A stretch of 64,000 nt of DNA from Albifimbria verrucaria (lineage: Eukaryota; Ascomycota; Sordariomycetes; Hypocreales; Stachybotryaceae). Shown piece after piece: positions 24,268-34,551 of this stretch. Below the pieces are notes generated by a model that was given only the letters and a program-made list of their open reading frames with translations, was not told the DNA's origin and did no database searches. The stretch is from assembly GCA_020081605.1 (NCBI GenBank), contig JAHREC010000049.1:992001-1056000 (forward strand), in the 5' to 3' direction. The position numbers and the translations under genes were made by a program. Every line of letters begins with the position of its first letter. The stretch's first letter is position 1.

Positions 24268-24720
24268 TTAGGACAGGTTTGCGCAGTGTTCACAACCGAA
24301 GCGTCCAAAGCACCCAAAGTAACGAGTTCCTTCAGGAAATCCATGGCCCAGTCTTGGCAATTCTCTCCTATATTGTGTCAGTTTGTTGAAAACAAACTCT
24401 CTTATGATAAATCTTACGGCAAATGGATCCAGAGGGGTTGGGCTCGTTCCCGGACATTTTACAGACCTACAAATTTCGGGTATACGAGGGAGCCATGCTT
24501 CGTTGATTTCCCAAGTAGGTTCGAGTGTAGCGTCTCTTTGTAAGTTTAAGGTCGTATGAAGGCTTGATATCAGGAACATAACCCTGAAAGGGGATCCGAC
24601 TGCATGATAAACAGCACCAATGCCTGCGTCCTTGGTGTCGGTGATCATGATCGCCCAGTGAGCCGGAACCCTTCGGCGACCATTCTCATGGTAGATAAGC
24701 ATTGATACATGATAAACCAT
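24268..24720 (-). pseudogene. Decayed gene of an uncharacterised fungal family
   Basis: The start at 24720 (MVYHVSMLIYHENGRRRVPAHWAIMI) and IGAVYHAVGSPF resemble the N-terminus of a widespread uncharacterised fungal family with an HWAI(F/M)-type motif and a small conserved core. The expected continuation appears in a second frame (GYVPDIKPSYDLKLTKRRYT), and the conserved SPTPLDPFA block returns in the first. Several shifts or in-frame stops are therefore needed, more than one base undercall can explain. It may be a real gene with a missed intron, but decay is more likely. Function unknown. Confidence 0.4.
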
Positions 24721-25519
24721 TGCGGAATATGAAGTGAAAGTTTTTCTTCCTTGGAAAACACTGTCAGTAAGCTTCGCCACCCCAGTGCGTGCATGCAAGT
24801 CGTGGCTTACTGCGTAAAAGATATAGATTGATAGACGTGTGGTGATACGAACGAAACAGATTGTTAAGATAGTAACGAAAATAATCCAAAGAATGGTGAG
24901 TCCTAAAGCCAGTTTATAAGCATTTCAGTCGAACAAAGGCAATTAATAGAACAACAGTTGGTAAGTCGTATGACAGGTTTTCATGAAAGATCCACAACGG
25001 CGCGAGACAAAACATTTCTACCAACGTAACGCGCGTATATCTAACTGGTCATTCGATAATTATCAGCTGAATTGAGTCTAAATACGGTTGTGCTCGACCA
25101 ACAGCAGTTACTCAGTTCTAATTATGGTAGAGTGTTGGTCCTGGAATCGAACCTGGTTCGAGTCTCAGCTTATGATAGGGTGGATTATGAAACAAACAAG
25201 TCATTAGCAGGTCTGCCAAGAAAACGGATCCAAATTTTAATACGCATCATTGCTCAAGAGGTCAATTTGTTGGTCACAATGGAATTGGATGTTGGTGATG
25301 GTTTTTATGTTGGTGATGGCTCTACTTACACGGCAGCAGAGGACAGTCCCGCGAAAGTGACCTGGCGCTTAGATACACCAATCATACCTTCAGGTTTGGA
25401 GTCGGTGACGTCGGGTTCGCAATAATAATATCCCAGGAACCCCCTAAAGTTAGTTCCCTATAGGTACCTCTCCACTCTACTCTGTGCAGTAAGACGACCC
25501 CATTCTCAAACACGCAATT
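24721..25519. other. AT-rich gap with a possible tRNA-like relic
   Basis: Mostly non-coding. Around 25104-25169 the sequence GGTAGAGTGTTGGTC followed 15 nt later by GGTTCGAGTC resembles a D-arm and a B-box/T-arm, but a matching acceptor stem and a good T stem cannot be drawn. A 117-codon open frame (25072-25425 +) overlaps it and has no recognisable domain. Confidence 0.3.
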
Positions 25520-26499
25520 ATGGCATCACGCTTCATTTCCGCTCTAGGTATCCTGCCTTCAGAGACTACCATAACATTTCGCGATTCATCCTTCTTTTCT
25601 CGCCATCCAGGAGCATCGCTGCCTAATCTCCAACAAGTACTAGCGAGAAGTATACTTCAAAATCCTCATCTTAGGCATGACCATCCTAGACCACCGCCTG
25701 TATTTTTCGAGTCTCTCGATCTCGTTGTAAAGTTTGGGCGCGATGAAAATGTTCATATTTCAGAAGGGCAGTGCTTATGGGCTATACGACGATTTCTACC
25801 ACAGGTACCGGTTCCAGAAATATTCGGATGGTCCTCTGAAGAAGAAGGCTATGTTCTTCTCTACATGGAAATGGTAAAGGGAGTGACTGTTGAAGAGCGT
25901 TGGTCATCAATGACCAAGGATGAAAAACATGGGTTTTGGGCTTCATTGAAGTCTATAGTATCGGATCTACATAAGCCTCGCCAACCTCCTGATAGTCAAT
26001 TTCTCGGTGAGCAAAACGCTTGGGTCTCTGGTATTAAACAACTAACCAGATAAAAAGGACGGATTAATCGCACGTCTTTCTATGATATATCTATTACTCA
26101 TCGTAATAGGGCGTCATGTGGGCCTTTTTCGACTGTCAAGGATTTTCATGATTGGCTTTCGATAATGATACGCGAAGGCAAAGAGATACACTGGCCCGGA
26201 CTAAAGGCAGAAGAAATCCCCGATCCTTTTCGAACAATGCTCCTGATGATGCTAAGATAGTTTTTACTCATGCTGATCTACATCCAAGTAATATTTTAAT
26301 CAGCCAAGATCATCCAACTCAAATATTGGCGTTGATTGATTGGGAACAATCGGGATGGTATCCCGATTATTGGGAATTTTGCAAAGCCGAGTATACAATA
26401 GAATATGGATCGGAATGGCATAAATATATGCTTGAGTACCTCGAAGAACCTAAAGCTATTGATGGATTCATTGAGTATACTCGTGCCTTAGGTTATTAA
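25520..26499 (+). CDS. Aminoglycoside phosphotransferase / choline-kinase-like protein
   Basis: This is a member of the fungal APH kinase-like family, which phosphorylates small molecules; the natural substrate is usually unknown and drug resistance should not be assumed. Exons 25520-26006 and 26058-26499 are joined across a 51-bp intron (branch-like ACTAAC; acceptor AAAAAG). Signatures present are an N-lobe Lys region (LDLVVKFGRDENVHISEGQ), PVPEIFGW, VLLYMEMVKGVTVEERW, the catalytic loop VFTHADLHPSNILIS (HxDxxxxN) and the metal-binding LIDWEQSGWYPDYWE. One missing C near 26241-26243 (between RTML and DDAKIVFT) is needed; with it the length is exactly 309 residues, full for the family. Ignoring the intron leaves an in-frame TAA at 26051. 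Confidence 0.85.
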
Positions 26500-27935
26500 T
26501 ATGACTCTTTCTCTTGACCTCGTGGTCTAGCTGTTGCATCAAGGCACTTTAGGAGAAGAGCGGGTGAGCCAATCTACCTCTGGGAGGTGCGTGTAGGAAG
26601 TAGTATCGACAAGCGCCCCAGCGCGGCATCATTGAGTGATAAAAAATATGGAATCTTCAACTACATGACAGCATTAAATGGAATTAGCTTTAGGGTTCTA
26701 AAACAAAGATATGTTTAAGGGTTCAAGGTATGAAAAGATGTCCTGTTGGCAGAGGTGTTAAATATGAGTGGTTTGGCGAATATGGAGTCATACCTTTGTT
26801 CCGTAAGCGCACTTCTAAACTTGACTTTTAATGATTAAGTAAGATTATTGGGTTTTCTTTACATTAAATTCAATCATTCTGTTGTAGGTTGTTAAGCGAT
26901 TATCTGACAAAAAATGAATGGTTTAATTCAACACAACCCTACGTTGATGAACTATGCTTCCAAAAAAACTCTTCCTGATATGAGGCTGCTTTATTATCCG
27001 AGCTACTCGGTGGAGAATAGAGATAGAATCAAGTGATACCTACTATATTTTCTAACTTAAACATGTGACCTTTGCAATAGAGGTTGTTTCACAACCTCAA
27101 TCTAGTCCTAGTTTATCTTCTGCTTAGCACAAGTTTTCCCGCTTCAACTGGTGTCTTTCTTTGATATTCAATGCCCGGGTTCATCCGTGTTGGGAGCAAT
27201 AATGTAAATACCCCTTTGAGCCATTCGCTCAAACCCTGCATCTTCTTTGGATGATTCAGCTAAGTCTCATGAGAACCATATGCGAAACATATCACCAGTC
27301 ATGGACACGTTAGGGCGACTTTTCTCCGAAGGATGGAAAGAAACTTGTGGTTTTAGATACTTTGACAGATTGCTCCGTCGATTTTGTAGACGCTCACTCA
27401 GATTTCCTGGCTTCGATCTGTGAGGGAAGTCGGTGATCAATCAGAGTTCCTGGGGGTTGAGAATGAGATCTAACCTATTCACCTCAGGTAAGCGGCTCCA
27501 AGAGTTACGCATAATATATTGCCTGTCTTGTTGCAAAATTCTGAATGGATAAGTAAAATGCAGTAATTAAGTTATCCTAGGCGAAGGACACACATTTGCC
27601 CACGTCCACCTTTTTGTCATTTGCGAACAGTAGCATAAACCGTAGACCTGCAAGTGCCATGGTAAAATATATCACACTCTGATGGGCGTCCCTGTCATCA
27701 AAACCACCACATCTGTTCTGGGCTGGGGTTATTATCATTTCTATGTCTAGGGTTGTTTGCTTCAGCAGTGGCAACCGTTGAGCAGACCCAGTTGGAGAGT
27801 TCCGTAGCCCAAACCTCCAAAATCGACTTTACTCTCTGCCTGTTGTGGTTTTGACCGAATTCCGCAAAGGTTTGTATGGGAAGACGCCAGAACACTAGCC
27901 ATGGAATTGTCAGAACAATTCTTGATCTTCAAGAG
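26500..27935. other. AT-rich non-coding stretch
   Basis: About 1.4 kb without a supportable gene. Two overlapping 65-codon frames on the minus strand at 27577-27895 might be decayed 3' exons of the degenerate gene upstream, but no motif confirms it. Confidence 0.35.
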
Positions 27936-28925
27936 TCAGGTCTTGCTTGCCTTTCTCTTGCGTAAACGGCATCTCAAGCACACCTCCTTTACCTGTTGGC
28001 TCTGAAGAACACTCTCCTGGTTTCCTCTAAGCATTTTAGGATCTATGTCCAATTTAAAAACATGACAGAAACCGTCAGGTACACCATTTATCTTTATCCG
28101 CTTCCGTTTGGTGTTCTCGCTGGGTGATGCGGAGGGCCCTGAGTTGTAAGATACAGGTGGCTTTCTCTTCTGTGTGGTCGTCAGGGTTCCTTTCATACGA
28201 TCGCCTACTGGTTGAGTCATATTCGCCGTTGAAATTGGTTTTTGGGAGATGTTTTCAGAGACATGACCTACTCACTCATTAGCGACTCTCGGAGCTATAC
28301 CATGGTCACGAGTTCACATGAATCAGATCAAGTGGGGGTATTTGAACAACCATCTATACTTACACAAAGCCATTCCTTGTTCCCTGGCTATATTATTATT
28401 AGAATATGGATCGGAGGCCATCCAGTTTTGGTATCCTTCACCTATAATTACGAGGTCTTCATTAGAGATGCTTTCTGCGCAGCGCTTCCCAAGGCATGTG
28501 TTTTCATCGAAGAGTGCCTCAAAGTTGAATGACTGCGATGTTGCATTGACGCTCGATAAATTGATGCCCTGATAGAAATCCCACCCCATATTGGCAGCTA
28601 GAAGGTATATCTCATAAGAATCGCAACGGAGACGGGTCACCTTGCCGAAAGTGTAGATTTATCAACGTAAACACTTACAAGCTACCATGGAGTAGTCACC
28701 AGCACCGCCAAGTCCATTAACAGCTGGGAAGGAATCATCACCAAACATAGGGCCGTTAGCAGATGAGCTCTCTATGTCATATCCTATGAGGGGAGCTTGT
28801 AGGCTGAGGCCAGGATAGTCAAGAAGCGTATCGAGTTCAAAGTCTTTAATGCCATTGCCAGCATTGCCCTCGCCCTTACCAACACAGTTGGGATTATTGC
28901 AGGTGGATTGTTCGTTCTGGCTCAT
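27936..28925 (-). pseudogene. Degenerate gene, possibly a fungal regulator
   Basis: I do not recognise this with confidence. Three coding-like pieces lie in order on the minus strand. The first starts MSQNEQSTCNNPNCVGKGEG at 28925 and ends near GLGGAGDYSM. The second begins VTRLRCDSYEIYLLAANMGW (from 28640). The third contains SENTKRKRIKINGV and VKEVCLRCRLRKRK, which has a CxxC and basic tract like a damaged DNA-binding finger. Pieces 1 and 2 can be spliced in phase using a GTAGCT donor; the join to piece 3 is unclear, and the third ends in TGA soon after the basic tract, so no complete zinc cluster is encoded. Either decay or missed exons could explain this. Confidence 0.3.
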
Positions 28926-29170
28926 CTTCTAGAATAATCAGATGGGCCAATTGGGGTGATTTGCGAAAGAATACCTTAAGTCATTCAAAGTAGAGAACTC
29001 TGAACAAAAAAACCCCCGAGCCGAGGAGATTGAGGGCATGGTCTTATAGAGAGCCTTATGATTAAGCTCATGATTTTTCAATCCGCACTGTTAGCCACGA
29101 ATGTTTGTCCATTTTTGGAAGTGAACGGTGTGGCGCTCCCATATTTGGCAAAGTCTGAGGGAGTTTGGGG

Positions 29171-29340
29171 AGTGGGTCTGAGTGAATCTGAGGAAACCTG
29201 AGGAAGCCTGAGAAAGCCTGAGAGAGTCTGTTCAAGCCTGAGAAAGTCTGGAGAAGCCTGAGAGAGTCTGAACATCCCTGAACATCCCTGAACATCCCTG
29301 TACATCCCTGAACATCCCTGTACATCCCTGAAGAAGACTG
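29171..29340. repeat. 10-bp minisatellite, 17 units
   Basis: Seventeen consecutive 10-bp units, each ending in CTG, run without a gap. The left ten are variants of AGAAAGCCTG, six consecutive units from 29271 are (A/T)ACATCCCTG, and the last is AAGAAGACTG. The two unit types suggest expansion of a diverged unit inside an older array. On the minus strand the array is open in two frames but encodes only a repetitive string, so it is taken as non-coding. Confidence 0.9.
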
Positions 29341-29802
29341 AGAGGTCTCGAAGCCAATTAGAATCAAGGCTCCTATGTAGTTGCAGCGAGAAAGTTAGCC
29401 GACTCCAATTACAGGGTTTATCATGACTTGTCACTGGAAAGCGGTGCATTGTGACCGCATCTGATCGTAATTTCCTACGCTTATCTACGAGAACTCGATT
29501 TATTCTTGGAAGAACAAACTGAGTAGAGGAGACACAAAACAAAACTGAAATAACCTTCTTTTATATGTTGTGACGCCACCAAATTGAGGGATTTCGAACG
29601 ATATTCTCATATTATTGACTAGGAGTCGTCTTAATCGCCATCTTGACAAATGCCATCAAATTATGTACAATACTATGCAATGTACAGACGATAGCCTTGT
29701 CTGCTGTACGCCAAAATCTTGTCACCGGTTTACACCATCCCGAACGCCACTCTTAGCCCTATCCCATGTGCTATTGGTTACCAACGAAGAAGAACAAAGT
29801 AC

Positions 29803-32309
29803 CTAAATCTTGCTCAGTAAATCTGTCAGGACCTGTACACGAGTCCGTGCTACATCTGAATGCTCCGCCATTAAATGCATGATCTGCACCATCCGAGCTG
29901 CGTCCTTCTTAGTCCCGGCAAATAAAAGAGGTGTTTATTTGAGGCTCAAGGAGTGTCCACTTACTTATATCTGACTTCGCTCTCACAAATAATGGGTCTC
30001 TGACTAATAGATCCTCACCGCCAGGTTCTCGGATCGCTTCACGCAGGACGTTTCCTATGCACAGCGCCTCAAGGAATGCCCGGTGGTTAAATACCCACCA
30101 TACGCGCGCCTCGGACTCGAGCAGGTTGAACAGCAGGAAAAACGAACTGATGGCATCGTGCGCTGCCTCGAGTGTCCCACGTACGTTGACGGGTAAGTCA
30201 GCGCATTCGGAAGCATGCACAAGCATCAGGTTGTGGAAGTAGTTGCTGGTGAGAAATAGCGTCTGCCGCACGACCCGCTTGTTGGTACGCGCCAGCGCCG
30301 TCAAACTGTCCGGGTCCCAGGAACGAAAGACGTCTGGAAAAGACCGGTACACGGCACGGAAATCCGCGATGAGCTTGGACTTGTGGCGAGCAGTAGAACA
30401 AATGGGCAAGTCAAGCGAGCGCGGAGAGCATATGGCCTCCTGAACAAGGTTGGCCAGCGTCCAAGAGCCGCGGACATAGGCCGTGTCGGTGGGATCGCTG
30501 CTAGCAATGGGCGTGCCATCGTCTAATAGGTCCTCCACGGAGACATCCGTATGCGTTGCCGATGGCGGCAGGGAAAGGAGCACAGTGAGAAATGTGTCCT
30601 GCAGCAGCACGGCCTGCCAAAGCTTTCGTCTTTGCTGCTTCTCAAAGAGACTGGCATTTGGTGTAACTAGGACGGGTGAGCATCATTAAGTAACAGTAGA
30701 AGCCAAATATGCTTACCGATGTTTGGATCTCGATGTAAACCCATTGCATAGGCCTGGCGTATCAGAATACCAGCAAAAGCCCATCCATCCGAAGCATGAT
30801 TATCGTTGATGAGAAAGTATGTCATAAGAACCATGGCCTGAATTGAGCGCATCGACGCCGTGCTCAGGTAAGAGTAGGTCCGAAGCGCCTGGTTGCTTGC
30901 CGAGGCATAAAACTCAGCTGTTTGCTTCCGTTCCCTAGGCGTAGTCGAGGTGACAAACTGGGTGCCCAGCGCAAGCATGACGAAAATCAAGGCCACAAAG
31001 GCAGCATCGGCATCGCCCTTCTCCGGCATGCTCAGCTGCCAAAAGTGCTCGTAGTCGGCGTAGAAGGTCTGGCGGTGCATCATGGGGTAAACAGGGTCGA
31101 CGCATTCGAAATAGCAGCTGAGCAAGATGTCGGCCTGGGCCTTATCCGGCAACACGGAGATGACCTCTGGCAAACCGCCCTCGCAGGTCCAGTAGTTGGC
31201 AAAAGGGTGTTCGGTGCCGATGCCAAAAACATTACTTGAGGTAGCGTGAGAGTAAGGAACATGAGACAGAAGGCCAATGGAAAGGGAGACGGCGCCACGA
31301 GAGGTGGCATCTTGGTCATTGACGATGCCTCGGTCTGCGATGTTGGGGATTTGCAGCTTGCCGCCAGCTCCAAGCTTCTTCTTGGGCGGTTTGGTCATGC
31401 GACGGCCATTTGCAGCGGACCTTGTCGTTTCCCTACACATGTGAGCATAGATAGGGTAGTAGAAAGGGTGAAGTCTGGCTTACTCGAGGAGGTTTGCGAC
31501 GTGGGCATAGTTGCACTCAGTCTGTCGCTTGATGCCTGCTTATGTGTGAGCCAAAGAAGAAATACATCAGATCGAGGTAAACTCACACGCTAGACAATGC
31601 GGGCGGCCCCTGTCACACTACAGAACAGCAACGTCAATAAAGGCTTTTACCGTCTTTGAATGGGATGCGAGCTTGTGGTTGGTTGTATGAGTTACCCAAG
31701 AAAGACAGATGAGATGACATCAAGCACAAGGTTGGGGTTACAGAGCAGGTGAACCAATTAGATGAACCGGCTACCGGATACCAAGGGAGCAGCATAGCAT
31801 AGGACAAGTAATAGGTGTGGCAGCATTGGTTCATCTGGTGAGATATGATGGTGCGAGGCCAACTCCAACAAGACTGGGGCTAGACGAGATGCCAAGCAAG
31901 GCAGAGCGGGAAGTGGGTTTGGGCGCGGGAATAAGACAAGACAAGACAAGACGAAACAGCGGAACCTGGGGTAATGGAACGCAACGGACCTTGGTCTTCC
32001 TCTCGACGCACTCGTGGCACGAGAGGGTGGGCTTGTTGCGCTTCTGCTTCTGGTGGGTGGCTCATCGGCATCGGCGCTGGCACCGCGCACGTCGGGCTCA
32101 CGAGGCCGGACGTCGCGGTCCTTGGGGACTGCAGGGGGCAGCGGCTGGTGGGCGGAGGAGACGATGGAGATGGGCGAGGGCAGCACATTGTGGTTCTGGT
32201 TCTGGTTCTGGCTGTCCCTCTGGCTGTGGCTCTGGGTTAGGGAAGGCTGGGGGTAGCTATGGCTGAGAGGGTGCGAGTGATATTGGTGACGATGGTGAGA
32301 CAGATCCAT
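29803..32309 (-). CDS. Zn2Cys6 fungal transcription factor
   Basis: A nuclear binuclear-zinc-cluster activator or repressor with a fungal-specific regulatory domain. Exons are 32309-31990, 31617-31587, 31535-31484, 31432-30717, 30666-29965 and about 29907-29803. The N-terminus is His/Ser/Gln/Asn-rich (MDLSHHRHQYHSHP). The zinc cluster is split over three exons: CHECVERKTK, then a 31-nt exon giving CDRGRPHCLA, then CIKRQTECNYAHV. The basic linker KPPKKK follows, then the regulatory domain (HPFANYWTCEGGLPEVI, CYFECVDPVYPMMHRQTFY, AYAMGLHRDPNI). One missing base near the GGG at 32054-32056 precedes the cluster. The last exon (DAARMVQIMHLMAEHSDVA) clearly belongs, but its junction is out of phase by one, so the splice or another lost base is unresolved. 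Regulated genes are unknown; the oxidase at 33759 is transcribed away from it. Confidence 0.88.
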
Positions 32310-33758
32310 GATCTGCAGGGTCGGCGGCAGCGGTGCAGCCGTCCGGAGCGATTAACTAAATGGTTGATCAATCCAGATGGAAGCCGGGCCCGGAGTCGGC
32401 CGTTTCGACAGCCAAGCGCCGGGAATAATGTCTTGCAGGGTAAGGAAACGAGATGCGTTTGCTGGGAATAACGAGGGAAAGCGATGATGGGAATAAATGG
32501 TGGGTAAATTTTTAGGACGGCACGGTCGGGGATATAACGGATCCCCAAAGGCCTCAACCACAAGTCCACTTCCAAGAAAAAGGCCGGGGAAAGAGGGAGG
32601 GTAGGGGAAAAAGGAGCAAAAAGGAAAAAAGTATGACGGCGACCAGCTAGTCGTAGCACGAGAGGGAAGACGAAGACAGTAGCTCGATCCGTCTAGGCCG
32701 GTTTGGAGGAGGCATCGGAGCATTCCGATTTGAACAGGGTCGAATAGACATGACGTGAATCGATTCGGGCCAATGCAACTAGATGGCTATTCAGATCTCG
32801 AGCTATGCATCTTCCAACTCTCTTCCCCGTCATATCTCGAATCAATCACGCCTCAGCCAGGCTCATTAATCACGCTCGTCAACAAGACCAGACAGACACC
32901 GTCAGCCTCGCTTCCCGTCAATGCCGAACTCCCGGTCCCAGAGCCGACTTGATTTCCCGCCTGGGCCAAGACAGCTCGGCTTGTGGTAGCTTCCGGCACT
33001 AACAGCTTCCCCCAGCTCCTCTCTTTTTAGGGCCTTTTGTTACCTGCAATGCAAATACTTGTGGTTGATGCGCACAGTGGCTGGCTGCTACTCAACATGA
33101 GCTCAACCTCTGCTATCAAAATGTTTATATAAGCTCAGCTCGACCTCGTCATTAGCTGTACTAAGCAGTTAAGAGATGCTCTTTTCATCTCTGACCGGGA
33201 AAATAAATAAATAAATAAATACATAAATACATAAACAATTATTGATTCAATGATTCAATGCCACGATAATACATCCTCGTTCCGAGACATTATTTCCTTA
33301 AACAGTTATCCTAAACCATGTCTGACCTGAATGCGGCTAATTCAACGACTCTTCCAGCCACGCCTTTGTTACACGCATCAGCCATGTCCAGGGTAGCTTA
33401 GGCCCGGCAAGGCCTATCACGTCGGAATCCAGAACAAAGTATGCAAACACCCGCGCGTAAACCCAGTATTTGGAGAATAAATTGTGCTTTGATACAATAT
33501 CTGTCTCAGTTACAGGGGTATATTGCCTCGATTAACCAGAAATAACAGGTTCTGATAGTTGTTGTAAAAGCCACCATGAGATCATAGACTGAGACTCAAC
33601 CATTGGTGGGGACTTCACAATCACCCTCACTCACCTGCATCCTCTCCTCCTTCAATGTCACAGCACAGTGACGAACTTACACTTCGTCAACCCCCATGAG
33701 ATCCTCTACACTTTCTACTCAACGAATCCAACAAGTTGCCCACCAGCTTTCTCGAAAC
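32310..33758. other. Intergenic upstream region of the transcription factor
   Basis: About 1.45 kb between divergent genes with no supportable ORF. It should hold the promoters of both the transcription factor and the FMN-binding oxidase. A purine-rich stretch lies at 32570-32640 and a microsatellite at 33200-33235. Confidence 0.4.
33200..33235. repeat. AAAT/ACATAAAT microsatellite
   Basis: An (AAAT)n run grades into ATACATAAATACATAAAC over about 36 bp. It is a simple repeat in the intergenic region. Confidence 0.85.
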
Positions 33759-34551
33759 ATGGCTTCGTTAACCTCGACTGCCGCCCCATGGCGTTCCACC
33801 TTTGTCTCTCATATCGAGTCCATGAAGTCTCCCAACTTCACCCTAAGCACTCTGCACCCCGTTGAAGCATCATCACCAGGCATTCCTCAATTCGTCCCCG
33901 GGCTAGAACTGTCATCTACCGTGGCATGTGGGCTTCGATCCCTGTCAACCCCAAAAACAACGCTGAGCTCAACCCAGACGTCTATGAGAGTGACCTGATC
34001 TCTCTGACCACCGATGCCCGCATGGAGAAGATCCCGGAACTTTTCAAGACTGCCGAGTCCGGGAGCTCCGCGCAATCCGGCCGGGGCGGCCCTGTCGAAG
34101 CCATGTTCTGGCCGGAGGAGACGCAAACCCAATGGCGTCTGCGCGGCCACGCCTACGTCATCGGACCAGACATTGACTCTCCAGAAGCCGCTCCTGTGAG
34201 GGCAGCTCTAGAAAACCACATGCGTGCAACCGGCGACACGTCTTCGTGGAACTGGGGCCGCGAGCTGACGGCGCACTTTGGCAACCTGAGCCCTGGGATG
34301 AGGGAAGCTTCCGGAACCCGCCGCCTGGACAACCACGGAGTGAGAAGCCCGAGGAAGGCCTTGGCTTGGGACAAAAGGTGGAGGACCTGAACGACAAGGT
34401 GGCGAGAAGCAATTTCCGAGTTTTGATCATCGTGCCCGACGAAGTTGACCGGGTGGATTTGTCAGACCCGAAGAACCACAAGAGATGGAACTACAAGCTG
34501 GTTGGATCAGATGGTGTGTCATCTTGGAAGACAACAGAGTTGTGGCCATGA
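33759..34551 (+). CDS. Pyridoxamine-5'-phosphate-oxidase-like FMN-binding protein (Alr4036 type)
   Basis: The protein has the split-barrel FMN-binding fold of the PNPOx-like Alr4036 family; biochemical role in fungi is not established. Blocks seen are APWRSTFVSHIESMKSPNFT, RARTVIYRGMWASIPVN, the DVYESDLISLTTDARMEK segment that lines the flavin site, WPEETQTQWRLRGHAYVIG, and the C-terminal TAHFGNLSPGMRGSFRNPPP with NFRVLIIVPDEVDRVDLS and WKTTELWP. Two missing bases are apparent, in the CCCC at 33896-33899 and the GGG at 34302-34304; restoring both gives exactly 264 residues and no intron. The start at 33759 was preferred to an in-frame ATG at 33696 because family members begin shortly before APWR; the longer form could add a targeting peptide. 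Confidence 0.85.

Larger units (their letters stand above)
17640..29800. other. AT-rich accessory island
   Basis: Base composition changes sharply at about 17640 and stays AT-rich until the transcription factor at about 29800. The flanks are dense housekeeping genes, while the island carries NLR, AIG2-like, HET-relic, kinase-like and decayed genes with long non-coding gaps between them (20.5-21.4, 23.0-24.2 and 26.5-27.6 kb). No intact transposase or reverse transcriptase was recognised. Elevated TpA would suit repeat-induced point mutation of old repeats, but I did not compute dinucleotide indices. Confidence 0.5.

Noticed and set aside
25072..25425. 117-codon + strand frame before the APH-like gene
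   Set aside because: No domain and no homologous look. It overlaps tRNA-like elements in AT-rich DNA.
25520..26499. APH-like gene as a nonsense-mutated pseudogene (TAA at 26051)
   Set aside because: A 51-bp intron with consensus donor and branch-like sequence removes the stop and restores the family sequence in phase; only one base deficit remains.
29078..29542. 154-codon minus-strand frame spanning the 10-bp minisatellite
   Set aside because: Its repetitive part comes from the tandem array and the rest has no domain; a 10-bp unit shifts frame each copy, so no protein repeat is maintained.
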